Positions 1-18,728 of a DNA stretch of 64,000 nucleotides are shown here, piece by piece; position 1 is the first letter of the stretch, and each line of letters opens with the position of its first letter. The stretch covers positions 24,410,501 through 24,474,500 of the forward strand of contig NC_068970.1 in the NCBI RefSeq assembly GCF_016808095.1. Reading direction: 5' to 3'. Source of the DNA: Vigna angularis. Taxonomy: Eukaryota > Streptophyta > Magnoliopsida > Fabales > Fabaceae. Made by a program: the position numbers and the translations under genes. The notes under the pieces were generated by a model. That model was not told the origin of the DNA, searched no databases, and was given only the letters and a program-made list of their open reading frames with translations.

Positions 1-91
1 TTTGAGGGATTCTTTCTCTGCGATTCATCGTTTTCCTTTATCTTGACGACTCTTCTATTTGTGGGTAATGGAATTGAATTTACCTTTGCAG

Positions 92-2220
92 GTTGATAGT
101 GCAAACAAGCATGGAATACTTCTTGAAGTTGTACAAATTCTCACTGATCTAAACCTCACAATAACAAAAGCTTATATATCCTCAGATGGAGGATGGTTCA
201 TGGATGGTAACAACTTTTTCTTTGCATTAATTTCTGTGATACTGTATGTAATGCGTGTCACTGTGCATGCATGTGTACATGATGAACTCATTTTACGGGG
301 AAATTAAAGGTTGGTGTTTCTAATGTTTTGCCAGTTTTTAATGTCACTGACCATGATGGAAAGAAGGTTACAGATGAAGCTATTCTGGAGTACATTCGAA
401 AGGTTAGTCTGCATTGCTGTTATTTAACATAAGTTTTTTTTTTTCTTTATACTTTTTATGTATAGACTCATTGACTTGGAGGGTTACTGCAACTTATTGT
501 TGTAGTCTCTTGGCCCGGAGTCTTGCTTTATGTCTTCCATGAGATCTGTTGGGGTCACACAAACTATGGAGCACACTGCAGTAGAGCTATTGGGAAGTGA
601 TAGGCCGGGGCTGCTTTCAGAAGTGAGTGCTGTGCTAACCAATCTCAAGTGTAACATAGTGAATGCAGAGGTGTGGACTCACAATACCCGTGCAGCAGCT
701 GTGATGCACGTAACTGATGAAGAAACAGGTTCTGCTATCACTGATCCTCAGAGGCTCTCTCTAATTAAGGAGCTTTTATGCAATGTGTTGGGTGGTGGCA
801 ACAAAATCAGGGGATCTAGCAGCGTAGTCACTAAAGAAGTTAACCATACTGAGAGAAGGCTTCACCAGATGATGTTTGCTGATAGGGATTATGAACGAGT
901 TGATGAGGAGGAGGAGGATGTTGAGGAGAAAAGTAGACCAAAAGTGACTGTAGTGAATTGGTCTGATAACGATTACTCTGTAGTTACTATCCAATGTAAG
1001 GACAGGGCAAAACTTCTCTTTGACATAGTTTTCACTTTGACAGACATGCAATATGTGGTTTTCCATGCAAGTATTGATTCTAAAGGGCCAGATGCTTATC
1101 AGGTATCTCTTGTTGTGTGTGTGTGTGTGTGTGAGCCACATTATAATCCTCAAAGGATGAGGTAAATATTCTGTGGATTTAAATTTAGGAATATTACATC
1201 AAGCACATAGACGGATCCCCTGTAAAATCAGATGCAGAGAGACAAAGAGTGATACAATGTCTTGAAGCTGCTATTAAAAGAAGAGTATCAGAGGTGAACA
1301 CTGACTAATTACTGAATTTATCATCTCTTACTTTTGACTTCTGGACAGAAACATGCCTATAAAACCATTCTTTCAATTCTTGTGTTTGTTAGTATATGAT
1401 TAAGAACATTACTTTTCCATCAACTGTGATTTTTTTTTATTCTTCAAAATTTGGTGGAGGTGACCATTATCATTTTATTTACATCTTTCTGACTCACTGA
1501 TCCCTCTACCCATGACAGTGATCGACAATTATGTTCAGTTACACGGCAACAGTCATGCATTTACTACTACTATGAATGAAATTAGATAACTTTCTGGTTG
1601 TAGGCTACTCTAATACCCAGATTTTTCTATGACTTCACAACGCATATTTAAACAATTTTTAAGCAATTGTTTCTTCCTCCACCTTATTGTGTTAGTATAT
1701 TTAAATTATTGTCATTTTGTGTATGACTTTACTAATTTTATATTCTAGTCGAGAAAGTCCAGTACCCTTTATTATACAAATGTGAGTCATGCATTTTTGG
1801 CATGTTTATCTTTTCACTTTTCTTTTGGTTAGTTTTGTTTAGTAAGCAAGAGTAATGATTTGTTTCTTGCTTCTTCAGGGTTTGAAGCTAGAACTATGCG
1901 CAACAGACAGAGTTGGACTGTTATCTGATGTCACACGTATCATCCGAGAGAACAGCCTCACAGTTACAAGGGCAGAGGTGACAACCAAAGGAGGCAAAGC
2001 TGTTAACACCTTCTATGTTGGAGGGGCTTCAGGTTGCCCAGTTGAGTCCAAAACCATAGAATCTATTCGCCAAGCAATTGGCAATACTATACTCAAAGTA
2101 AAGGGAAAACCTGAAGAGTTGAAACCTGCTCCTCAAGATTCTCCAACTAGATTCCTTTTTGGTGGTCTTTTCAAATCCAGATCCCTTGCTAACTTCGGCA
2201 TGGTTAAGTCTTATTCTTGA
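92..2220 (+). CDS. ACR4: ACT-domain repeat protein, ACR4-like (5' partial)
   Basis: Plant ACR proteins are built of four ACT domains, the small fold that binds amino acids in metabolic enzymes, and are thought to act as amino-acid or nitrogen-status sensors. Exons read from splice sites: 92-206, 335-402, 506-1102, 1189-1293 and 1879-2220 (stop TGA). They join without frame breaks into 408 residues. Four ACT units are visible: [20 protein letters not shown], then [17 protein letters not shown], then [17 protein letters not shown], then [18 protein letters not shown]. An acidic linker ([10 protein letters not shown]) lies between the second and third. The tail is [16 protein letters not shown]. 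The first exon or exons, with the start codon and roughly 30-40 residues, lie left of the window. The ACR4 assignment rests on domain layout and on the neighbouring AP1 gene, because Arabidopsis ACR4 and AP1 are also close; another ACR3-8 member is possible. Confidence 0.88.
1111..1132. repeat. (GT)n microsatellite next to a splice donor
   Basis: About ten GT/TG units begin some eight bases after the 5' splice site at 1103 of the ACR4-like gene. The intron is only 86 bases (1103-1188), so the tract fills a quarter of it. Confidence 0.8.
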
Positions 2221-5187
2221 GACTGAATTAAACCTTCTTCCTTTCATTTTGTACAGGAAAAAAAACGATGAAGATGCAAACTTTAGTAGACTTTCCAAAA
2301 GTTTCACCTTAGAACAAGTTTGACCTTAGTTTAGCAAGTAAAGCATAAAAGTTGCCTTGTAAATACCCCTTCTACGTCAGTTACTTAGCTCTCATGAATT
2401 GGAACGATGAAAACGTAGAAAGCTTCAATTCTGAAACGCCATTGAATTAGTTATTATATGTATATAGAATTTCCCAAGTATGATTTAGTCTTGGTTTAAA
2501 CATAATTTTAGTTCCTATAGTTACCTCGATTTTCTTTTTTAATCTTTTTACTTTATAAAATTGACATAGTCCTCATAATTCATCATAAATGTTAACCTCT
2601 CTGCAATTTTATGGTAGTAATGTTTTGAAATAGTTTTATTTTATTTTAGTTTCAGTCTTTATACTGTTGGTTGCTTCTTGGCGGTTCCATGCGGTGGCAT
2701 GTTGATGGTAGTACAAATCAAAACCTAAAACAATGAAAGTGAAGACTGAAATATAAAATTTTCAAGTAGGAGGCAAATACTAAATAAGTCCAAATGTATT
2801 TATTGTGTTATCGAATTTTATTATCTTGTTCTTTCCAAAATTCAATTCTCTTAATTATTTTCTTCTTTTCAGTCATATTTACGTACTTTCTTCATTTGGA
2901 CCTTATTCTCATATCCCCAAGACTCTAATATAAGAGTCATACTTTTACATACTAAATCAATGATAACTTTATATCTTATTTAATTTTGATCATGCAATCA
3001 AGGAAGTTTCTTTATTTACAATAGGCCAAAGTTCCTTCAGCATTAATTGTTTTACAAAATAATTTCCTCTTGATCCACAAAAATCAATGGAAAAGAAACA
3101 ATATAACATGCAGACCGACCTGTATACAAGGGTGATGAATTTTAAATATTAAATTATATTAAAAAATAAAAACTTTAAAAATATTTGAATTATATTATAT
3201 TTTTTGATTTTAAATAGTATTTGAAATTTAATATTATTTTGAATTACATTATGATTAATTTTATTTAAATTTTAATTAAAAAAGTTGTAATATGTTTTAG
3301 ATTTAAAAAAATATATAGTTAAGTCAGTCAATTCACTTCATCCAATAGAGATTCAGTTCGAGTTTTTTAAATTTATTGAATAACTAAGTGATCAACTCGT
3401 CACACGAGATTATAATTTTTACACATTTACCTACCCGAGATTATGTTTTTACATATTTACTACTTTTAAGTAAAAGAAACATTCTAACAATTTATCACTT
3501 GGAATGGACCTGACACAAGTTCCCAAGATAATTCCAACGGGTAAACAACAGAGAACATTTGCAGTTAATAACATTGAAATCAATTTCAAGAAAAATCTAC
3601 TTTTAAAGATAAAAGTGGGAACAGTCTGAGAGTCTTTAATAAATAGCACTTAATTGCCCATTTGTTTAATAAACAGCAATTAGTTTAGTTCATCATTGGT
3701 GATTGACACGAAGTAATGGGGTCACATTTGGATAGTATAGTAGCACTGATCCATCATTCATCCATTCCCAAAATACTAACCAAATATCAATATATATACA
3801 TACAGACCAAAAAAATAATTTCATTTCTCTACTCCAACTTCCCTTTTTCCCTTCTTACTCACTCCTAATTCTAACAAAAAGAAAAAGAAAGTTATGAGAT
3901 TTTAGGATTATACTGGTTTTTTCTTTTCTTTGAAGTAGTTTTATTTTAGCTTATTTTGTATTTCTACATGTAATGATCTTTTTTTTGTGTGTGTGCATTG
4001 TTCTTTAATAAATTTATGAAAAAGTCGTAATTTATCATTTTTTCTTTATATAATTGTATATTAAACATCAAAATGTGATTTTAGTTAGGAAAAGAAAACA
4101 AGTTATTTAATTTATAGTTTTTAATTATTATATTTTAAAAAATAATTTTTTTAAGTGATTTTTTAACCGTTAATAAGATTAAATTATTACAGAGTTAATT
4201 TAAAATTTTTGTCTCTCTAAAAACAAAAGAATGAACTAAACTTATAAAAAGATCAAACTTAACCTAATAACTTTGTGTATAAACAACTCTTGAAAGATTT
4301 GCATGCCTGTGTTGAAAGTAGACATAATTAACTGTTTTGGTCTTTTCCAATAGCTACATGCGTCATTTTCCAGAGTCTAAACCATAGGTCTGACCTTCTG
4401 AGTGTCCTAAGAAAAAAGCTGGTTTTGAGTTACTAGGAGGATGGTCCAAGTTCCTACTCCTAATGCTCCAACCAAATCAAGGTTTTGACTTAAATCAAGA
4501 TTGACTTTTCAAAAAGTTTTTACTGTTCCATAGATTTGAGAGACATTAAAGAAGTAAGAATAATAAAAGTATATAAAAAAAAATTAAGTACATTGTTTGA
4601 TTAAATAAAAATAAAATAAAAAAGTAAAATTGTTACTATTTGATTTTAAAAAAAGAGAGTAAATTATTAATAAAATATTCTTCTAACCTTACCATATTGA
4701 TTTATTATTTACTTTTTTAGGCATATAATTTATAAATTTTATGGTAATCCATTATGAGTCTAATCTAATCTATTGAATTGAATGGCCTTATCAAATTAGA
4801 GTTTTTTTTTCTTATCTTTCTTTTATTTTATTATTTTGAGCTTTGATTCGCTTAATCACTGAGATAATCTTTTCTTTTCTTTTGAAAATCTAATTTATTT
4901 TTTCAATGATAATTGTTAACATATTCTTTAGACTGATATAATGAAATGTGATTAATACTGTAAACATGTATAATAACATAAACTATTATGTTTTGGTGAA
5001 CAAAGGAATTCATTGGGCACCTTTTAACCAAATGTTTGATGAAAATAATTAATGTATGTTCTTTAAGATCACCATGCTTCATCAGACAGAAAAACACAAA
5101 AAGAAAAGAAAACTTATCAGACAGACCAAATCTAAGGAATAAGGACCAAATCTACATACATGTGTTCATGGAAGAAAACAAAGTAAA

Positions 5188-5239
5188 TGAAGTTCATAGG
5201 TCATTAATTAGCTTGAAGTTCATAGGTCATTAATTAGCT
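5188..5239. repeat. 26-bp perfect tandem duplication
   Basis: The unit TGAAGTTCATAGGTCATTAA plus TTAGCT occurs at 5188-5213 and again, identically, at 5214-5239. It is a direct head-to-tail copy in noncoding DNA. Confidence 0.9.
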
Positions 5240-6976
5240 CTGAAAGGAGTGTTCAGAATGAAAGGTTTGGTCTCTTCAAAGGACCAGAGACTTGATGAAA
5301 AGTGAAATATTAAAAAATAATTACATAAGTAAAAATATAAAAAAAGGTAAAGTAAAAAAGATTATTTCTCTGAATAAATAAAATAAAAGGAAAAACATAT
5401 TTCTATTTTTTTAAATTACTAAGAAAAGTATAAAATCAATTATTAGAATTTTTAACACTAATTAATAAATAACAATGTTTTAACCAAATAAATGAATTTT
5501 TTATTATATTATATTTTTACAACATACATTTATTTATTATTATCGAGTTATTAAAAATTATTTGATTTTTAAAAACCTAACAAAAACAAAAAAATTCCCA
5601 TTTATCACCTATCTCCAAAATAAGAGATGTTTTCTTTTCGTGTCTCTGCTCCAAAATTTTCCCATTTACTTTTTCTATTATATAGAGTTAAAATTTGATT
5701 GGTGTTTTTTTTTCTTTTATTTAATCATCTCTGTTCCCTCCATTCTAAACAAAGATTTAGAGTAATAAGGTTTCTTTTAAATTGAATAGCTTGTTAAAAT
5801 AAGTTAAACTATAAATATTTTTGTTCTTATTTCAATTCAAAATATATCATGATACTAATTTATTAATTATTCAATGATAAAAATACTTTAATTCACACAC
5901 TTTAAATATAAATTCACTTCATATTTTTTATATAAATTTTTTGTGTTCATTAGTCATCATACTTCTACAATTGAGTACAATTACTTAATAGACTATAGAA
6001 ACTGGGAACAGCCTGTTTCTTACTTCAAAATACTTCATTTTAATATTATACTTTTAAAGAGACTTAGTTTTGCACGGAAAAATATATTCATAAATTTGCT
6101 TGCATACTGAAAAATAGGAAAAAAAAGGATGATAATAAATTTACACTCCAATTTTTACTTTTACACTTACCATCAATAAAATATATTTTTATTTTAAAAT
6201 ATAAAATAGTTTAGAAAAAATTCAATAAAAAATTAAAATATTAGATTTTTATTAGGTTTTGGTATAGAAAAGTTGAAAGATATTTAATTTTACTAATAAA
6301 AAGCATAAAGGAGCTAACAGCTAAAAAGATGAAAGTACTGTACATGCATATTTTGTACATTTGAAAAAGTTGAGTTGAAAGATCCCTAATACATAATTTC
6401 AACCAAGAGACCAAATCAAGAAACCCTTCAAAGTTAATTCCTACTAAAGAGTGATGACAGTTCATCATAAAATAAGTTGGACTAAGATGAAAAAGAAGAA
6501 AAAAATTGAACCAAAACGACAAGTGAAAAATCACTACATATTGTAGTGTTTTCCGTTATAAAATGTAACACTAACATAAGATTTTGAAAAAAAAAATCAC
6601 AAGAAAACTTAAATTTATTCAAAAAGCACACTTCAGATAAAAATGCATCTATATGAATGTCATTTATATATTTAATCAATACCTGTCTCATAATTTGAGG
6701 CAAATAACTTCCATAAATCTCAACATTTTTCAGTTACTGCACCAAATTAAAAATTCACAACAACATTTTGATACGAGTTATAAACCATAAATTTTAAAAA
6801 GCCGAATATTTACTTTATTTTTTAATAAAAAAAACTGAACATGCATACACCTTATCAGATTAACATAGATAACAATGGTATAGTAAAAATATTATTCTCT
6901 TTAAAGAAAGGCTAACCAGTTACAAAAAGTTTAAATTTCATTATATGTAAGACCTGTCCCTTGGAGCAACTTAAGT

Positions 6977-7003
6977 ATACATATATATATATAATATATA
7001 TAT
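6977..7003. repeat. Interrupted (TA)n microsatellite
   Basis: Short AT-dinucleotide run in the 3' flank of the AP1-type gene. Confidence 0.8.
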
Positions 7004-7184
7004 AAGGTTTGACTTAAGAAAGCATGATCTTGGAACAAGTTATAGACTTACAACACAATATATAACAATGTCTTCAGATTAGGAAAAACCACAAAACATA
7101 AGAGACATCATACATAAGCCCTCAAACATGTGGTCCAATGCCTTACCACATAGTTATAATTACCACTGATCTTTTTGAATGTTT

Positions 7185-12715
<5,531 letters not shown>

Positions 12716-13300
12716 GTTACTGTCTTCTTTTTTGCTTTAATTATATTATACCTAATTACTTCTTTCCCTTTTTTTCCCAAGAAAACCCCAAACAAGGAAA
12801 AGCAAACAAACCCCAGAAATATGCTTAAAAAGCTTGCTATTATAGCCAATGGAGGGAGAGAATGTTAATTTACGGATCTTTCTTCTTCGGGACAAGAATG
12901 GAGGAGAAGCCGCAGTGTGTAGTAGTGCGAGTTTGCTATGCTAATGCTATTATCTCTATCTATCATTCTATATATCCATATATCACTCTATTATTATTAT
13001 CATTCATAATCAGTAACATTGGGGTTTGAGAGAAGCGGTTTTGGTTTCTGGTATGAAAAAACCATGGCAGTTTTTCTAACGTTGTGCTGTCGAGCAGTGA
13101 TTGGTCGGACAGTTACCATGTTGGTGCATGTGGTAACCTACAGCCACACAATGATATCTCTTTTGCTTTTTGGGTTTTGTTTTTGCATTGGGGATTATGG
13201 ATTCTCTATCTCAATGGATTGAGCTTTTCAAGTGTCTGATGGTTTAAACAGTGTCCATGTCGTACGGGCCATAACATTACGTGCATCCTTTCATTGACGG
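12716..13300 (-). promoter_or_regulatory. Putative 5' UTR and proximal promoter of the AP1 gene
   Basis: This is the sequence upstream of the start codon on the coding (minus) strand. A TATA-like stretch (TATATAGAATG on the minus strand, near 12970) would place the transcript start a few tens of bases nearer the ATG. CCANTG cores, the element recognised by LEAFY in Arabidopsis AP1, occur at 12846-12851 (CCAATG, plus strand) and 13212-13217 (CCATTG, minus strand). Such hexamers are common by chance. I found no perfect CArG box. The assignment is positional and tentative. Confidence 0.35.
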
Positions 13301-15599
13301 CGCCACGACCCACGAGTTTTTAACTCTGGTCCATCCCTTCATCCACCATATATTCAAAATGGTGTTTTTAGGTTTAACTTTTCCCCTTCTCTGCTGTTAA
13401 CATCTCTTTCTCCTTCCCCTTCTTCTATTCAAACCAATTTTCTCTATTTTAACTAATCACTCTTTTTCCATTAATGTCTCACTGTACCTCAGAGTTTACA
13501 CTCTCCATATATGTAGATACATATTTCCTCTTTCTTTAGGTAAAAAACTTATTGCTCTAATGAAAATATGCTACCTTCAACATTTTCTTAAAACTTTACA
13601 ATTGCCTCTCTCCGTACGTAATCACACCCACCTGTCTTAAAATCTGAAGCATGTGACTGTACTTTCGCTTTATACTGCTATATTATTCTTCTGTGTTTAA
13701 TAAATAGATTGGACTCACCCATTCCACAAAAAAGTTTCATGAACTCCTTTAATTAAACCGTAAAATCGAATGAAAAAATTCATGAAAATCGGTAATTCAA
13801 GCTGGTTATTCAAGAAATTTGAAACTACTTTATTTTAACTGTTTAATTTATTAAAAATTTAGTCTTTTGAAAAGTGGATTTTAAGCTAATTAAATTTAAT
13901 CTGACAAAAATTTGCATATATTATAAAGTAAGATTTGCATATCGTAAATTGATTTTATTTTTAATTGATGTAGAATTACTAATATACTCCAGGTGTGTCT
14001 ATATATATAGTGTGACTAAACATTAATAAATAGTATAATAAGGGTGAAACAATAAATTCAACATTTACAAATTTTGTCAGGTTAGATTCTAACCTTTTAA
14101 CACATGTTAAGAAATGAATTTTAAATTCAATCTTATAAGATAGTTTGTAGGTTAAGAAATGAATTTTAAATTCAATCTTATAAGATAGTTTGTAGGTAAG
14201 GTTTGGACCTATTTATATATACTATAAAATGATTTTATGTATAATAGTTGTATGATTTTTAACATAGTTATTAACTCTTTATTCCATGTAAATATATTAT
14301 CATTAACACAATGCACAAATTAACTAAAATCAATAAATATATAGAATAAATAATCATTTTAGTACATTCATCAATAATATTTATCTCATTCATTTCATCA
14401 ATTTAACATTTTTTATATAGATATAGATAGAGAAATTTTAGAATATTATATTTGAGTACTAACATATGTCTTCTCTAGTGATTTGTGGTGATCAAGTGAC
14501 TTGCAATGACACATATTCTCAACCTAGATTATGAATATGGTAATTTTCGAAAACCTCTCAAGATTTGAGACTTTTCACACTCTCAAATGGTTAGTAGAAA
14601 TTTCGTTGACTTTTTACACCTTATACTTTTATCTATATGATTTGGGTTATTAATAAAACTTCAAATCTTAATGTGTATAGTAATTTAATACTTGTACTAT
14701 ATCACCAAAAAATAATTTTACCTTGCCAAGAATAATCAGTTCACATAAATAATTCATTTGTGATCTTAATATTGAATCACCCACATATGATTTATCAATA
14801 AATCACACTTACGTATTTATGATTTCTGCAAAATCATGCTTTGGTAATTTATCACTGAGTCATCTAGATATGATTCCTCGTAAATGCTCATTCTCAATTT
14901 CCATAAACACCATTTCTCATATTAAACTTAACGAACATTTCAATTTATATTAACATATACTATTTTTAAAGATTTATAATATTTTTAACTAAGTTCATAC
15001 TAGACATTAGTCATAACATGATGATTTTATTTAAAAAAAAAGAGAGGAAAAGAACAAAAAAACATAGAAGTATCACACGCAACACATGATAAAAATACAT
15101 CACACACATAGGTAAACAATACCTGTTATGAAAAAATCAAATGAAAACATAAATAAAAAAAGTAAACCAATAGCAAACTAAAACTCAATAATGAGCATGT
15201 TAAGAGATTTATCATTAACTAACTCGCTCATAATCTATAAAAGGCTTTTTAAAACTCATTGCCTTTTAGAAATCATTGCTTTAAAAGCTTTATTATTAAT
15301 TTTCTTTCACCTACTCCGACCAAGTTTTCATGTACTATGAAATGACTCATCATCCTCCTCAAAATTATAATATTTCCTCTCATAAAGCATATTAGCTCAT
15401 TCAAAAGTTATTTTCAATTCCTCCACAAAATGAGCTTCCTTAAACATCAAAAATTAAAAACTGCCTCAGAACTCCAATGAGGTGAATCTAAGTATTGTAA
15501 ACCTTGTAGACCATCGACAATAGGAGCGACATCCTCCAAAAAGGCATATCAAGCAAGGAATCAAATTCCATTAATACACCAATTGAAATATCTAGATTC
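13301..15599. other. AT-rich intergenic sequence
   Basis: I see no coding potential here. It contains a perfect 45-bp tandem duplication (14106-14195). The part beyond about 15300 may belong to the LINE remnant that is recognisable to the right. Confidence 0.6.
14106..14195. repeat. 45-bp perfect tandem duplication
   Basis: The unit beginning GTTAAGAAATGAATTTTAAA and ending TAGTTTGTAG occurs at 14106-14150 and again at 14151-14195 without mismatch. The sequence just after it (GGTTTGGACCTATTTATATA) resembles dispersed legume repeats, so the duplication may lie inside an old element. Confidence 0.9.
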
Positions 15600-16215
15600 T
15601 TAACAATAGAAGATCCATGCACAACACAAACATTATCATGATTTGACTCAGGCTACGACACAAGCTCCCCCACAGGATCCATTACAGGCTCCACCACATG
15701 AATCACAGGTCCACCATAGGCACCAAACCATATGTTCCACCACAGGCTCCATAATAGGCTCTAAAGTAGGCTCCACAACAGACTACTCAACCGCCTCCAT
15801 ATGCTTTAAAATTGAACCTAGATAGCCCTTATTCCCATCTTGGTCACCAATCACCTTAGGATGATAAAATTTTCGTATTTTTGCAACATATAATTTTTTC
15901 CCATAAAAAATTACTTTGGCATCTTATTGAAACCGATTACAATTAGATAGATCATAATAACTTATGATTTGAACAAACAAGAGGTAGTTTATCATACTTC
16001 ACATCAATAATAAACACAAATATTGACCTTTTCACCAACAAATCAACATCAACCAAGACACTAAAAAAAGAGCAAGACTTATTCATAGTGTAATCACATA
16101 AAGATAAGGGTGTGCCAACGCCACACACAATTGAGAAAATTGTCTTTGACTACCAATATTCCAACGAAAGGCCATGTATGGGAACCCAACATTAGATTTC
16201 CGTGACGTTTATAGA
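15600..16215 (-). mobile_element. Decayed LINE fragment (ORF1, DUF4283-type)
   Basis: On the minus strand, separated pieces read like the first protein of plant L1-type LINEs: a segment like WVPIHGLSLEYW (about 16185-16150), then TIFSIVCGVGTPLSL, then VLVDVDLLVKRSIFVFIIDV and KYDKLPLVCSNHKLL (about 16060-15950). Those proteins usually read as W(V)R..GLPLEYW, VGTPL and ARVLVDVDL in this order. Further along, near 15800-15690, is a degenerate repeat reading VVEPTLEPIMEPVVEH. Stops and frameshifts interrupt it throughout, so it is a non-functional relic. Ends, poly(A) tail and ORF2 were not found. Confidence 0.6.
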
Positions 16216-16234
16216 AGTCAGAACGAAATCATTA

Positions 16235-16350
16235 CACTACAAAAAAACTTGGAATTACTGACAAATACATGTTGTCAATAACATCCCATATTCATCATTA
16301 TTACACGTTTTTTGATGGATTACCGACATGCTAAGATTTTTCAGTAATGC
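16235..16350 (+). mobile_element. Possible CACTA-element terminus (relic)
   Basis: The sequence CACTACAAAAAAACTTGGAA resembles the terminal inverted repeat of plant CACTA (En/Spm) transposons, and ATTACTGACA/ATTACCGACA-type repeats follow as in subterminal regions. No partner TTTTGTAGTG end with a matching 3-bp duplication was found downstream, so this is a lone or truncated end. Confidence 0.4.
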
Positions 16351-17335
16351 CATTGTTGGGAACAATGTTTGAGAACAATTTGTTATAAGGTAATATATTA
16401 GTGTTCTTGAAGGATTGTTGTTATTTATCATGTTTACTATTTTTCTTTTAGTCCTTGGTTGTTATGTTAGTCTTGTTTTCTTTGGTTTAGCCTTCTTTGT
16501 CTACCCAACTTTACTGTGCATAAATTAGAGGCTTGTTCTTTGTTGTGACCATAATCTCTTGAATTTTCTAAGAACCCTGGGAGAATTTAAATGGTAAAAG
16601 GCAAAAGAGTTTCATTGTGATAAAAACCAATCTCTTGAGTGTAAATACTTGAGTGGGTGAAAAAATTTTCAAACACCAAATGTATATATTTTGTTCTTGT
16701 TACTTTGATCTATTTGTCAATCATGGCAAAAAGGAATGATATTCAAAAGCAAAGTTGAGTGGGTGAAGGAAATTTTTTATACCATGTGTTTAATCGAAGG
16801 TCACCCTTGTTTAGTTTCATACGATTATAGAAGCGCCAACAATGTTGTGAGCCAAAGATTAGTGGAGAAACTCCACTTACCAACAAGCTCTTATCCGAAT
16901 CAAACATAGATCAAATTCACTATGGGGAGGTGTGTGCAAGAAGTATTATGTGATATTACTCCGATGGACTCTTGTCATCTTCTTTTAGGATGATCATGGC
17001 CTCGTTTTAAAACATTCAATATTGATGAACGCTTGCTTTATTTGAGTCATGAGGGAAATAAAATTAAGATGAAATTTATGACACCAGGACAAGTCAGTAA
17101 GAAGCAAAAGCTTTCTTAATGACAATTGTTGTAAAAATTTGGTAAATATATGCACCAAAGATATTCCACATGTAGAGATATGTACGGTGGTCGACAAAAA
17201 AAAAAGAAAACAATAAAAATTTTACAAGGACATATGAGAAAATCATTTTCATCTTCATAGATAAAGAGATAAAATTTAGGGAGAAGTAAACCCTAAAGAA
17301 ACCTATGTGCAAAAAAAGAGTAGAATTTCTAGTGG

Positions 17336-17620
17336 GTCGAGCTTATGTTGTATATTGATCGAGCTTGTCTCCTGTCGAGCTTGCTAAGTTGGCTCTTGCA
17401 GAGCTTGTTGAGGTTGTTTTATGTCGAGTTTGTGTCCATCTTTCTCTTATCGAGCTTATCTCATGTCGTGTTTGTTGGTTGTGTCCTGCCTAGCTTGCTA
17501 CTTGTTCAATCAAAAAAATTTCACATGTCCACAATTTGGCTTCATGAGATTGTTCTTCTGAGTTTGTATCCACGTTTTTCCTACCGAGATTGTTGTTTGT
17601 CTTCTATCGAGCTTATGTCA
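17336..17620. repeat. Periodic TCGAGCTTGT-like motif block
   Basis: Variants of TCGAGCTTGT recur near 17337, 17359, 17376, 17397, 17423, 17449 and 17607 with mostly 17-26 base spacing. A 132-codon open frame across it (17345-17743, plus strand) is Leu/Ser-rich because of the repeat and has no recognisable domain. Confidence 0.55.
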
Positions 17621-18512
17621 ATGTTTCTTCTACTTGTTTGCACTTCTTATTGTCCATGTGTTCATGTTATATCAATCCACATTTTGCAAAATACAATAGC
17701 GACATTTTTCAAATTAAAAGTGCCACATTATTTCCTCTTTTAGTTAAAGTTTTGACTTTTTGTTAGTTCTTTTATAATTGACCTTTAGAAATTTGCTTTT
17801 GTGACGGTTTTAATTATATTATTTATAGATTCTATAGATCTCTTCTCTTTTATTGTATTATTCTTGTATTATTTTTTCTTCCTCTTAACATCATCATGCT
17901 GACAAAAACTTATATTGGACCAATAATAATCTCTATTGATAAAAGAATTGAAGAAAATGAAACATTAAGAAAAAGATTTTACTTGTTCCAACAATAAAAT
18001 GCTATTTTTTTTTCATTTTATCTTTGTAAAAATTTGTATAGGTTAATATAGTTTGTATTTTTTTTACGTTTTTAGTAAACTTTTAAATAAACTTTAACTA
18101 GGTTTTAAATTTGGTCAACTATTAAAGGTCCCACAGTAATTAAGAATGAAATCAAATTATGATACATAAGAAGTGAAATAACTGGAATGGGATTCAGTGA
18201 ATTTAATAAAAAAATAACGTAACTTTAGTTAACTAAATTTGTTCAATTTTTAACTGATATATTTTGTTTTTTGAAAATTGAATTTGATTACTCAACGTTA
18301 CAATGACTTTTCTTGAAAAGAAGTCAATAAATATGTCTCCGCAATAATCTACTAGTAATTCAATTTATTTTAAAATTTGTTAATAAATTTACTAGTAATT
18401 GAAAGTTTTTAAAATTTGTTGTTAAAATTGTCAGTAGTTGAATTTTTGAAAGATCATTAGTAATCGATTGTTTTTAAAAATTTTGTTAGTAAGTTGGTTA
18501 TTGAAAGTTTTG

Positions 18513-18557
18513 GAGAAGAAGAAGAGGAAGAAGAGGAAGAAGAGGAGAAAGAAGAGA
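18513..18557. repeat. Purine-rich (GAAGAG)n-like tract
   Basis: Nearly pure A/G stretch of GAAGAA and GAGGAA units on the plus strand. Confidence 0.75.
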
Positions 18558-18728
18558 ATGTCAACGAATAAAGTTGTCAAAATGAAATAAAAGTCGTAAA
18601 CTTAGTTAATCTATTACAAGTTTGAGTCATGTTGATTTAAAAGTATTTACAAATTTTAGTATGACTAAAAATAGATTTGGTTTACTAAAAACTTGACTCA
18701 CCTTTGGTAAGCCAACCTATATATATAT

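Larger units (their letters stand above)
2221..7184. other. Intergenic region between convergent genes
   Basis: About 5 kb of AT-rich sequence separates the 3' ends of the ACR4-like and AP1 genes. Short open frames here have no recognisable domain, no codon bias and no supporting splice sites, so I call no gene. The stretch holds a 26-bp perfect tandem duplication (5188-5239) and an interrupted (TA)n tract near 6977-7003. Both genes' 3' untranslated regions must lie at its edges, but no clear polyadenylation signal can be singled out. Confidence 0.7.

Noticed and set aside
776..1153. 125-codon minus-strand frame within the ACR4-like gene
   Set aside because: It lies antisense to a well-supported ACT-domain exon and has no domain of its own.
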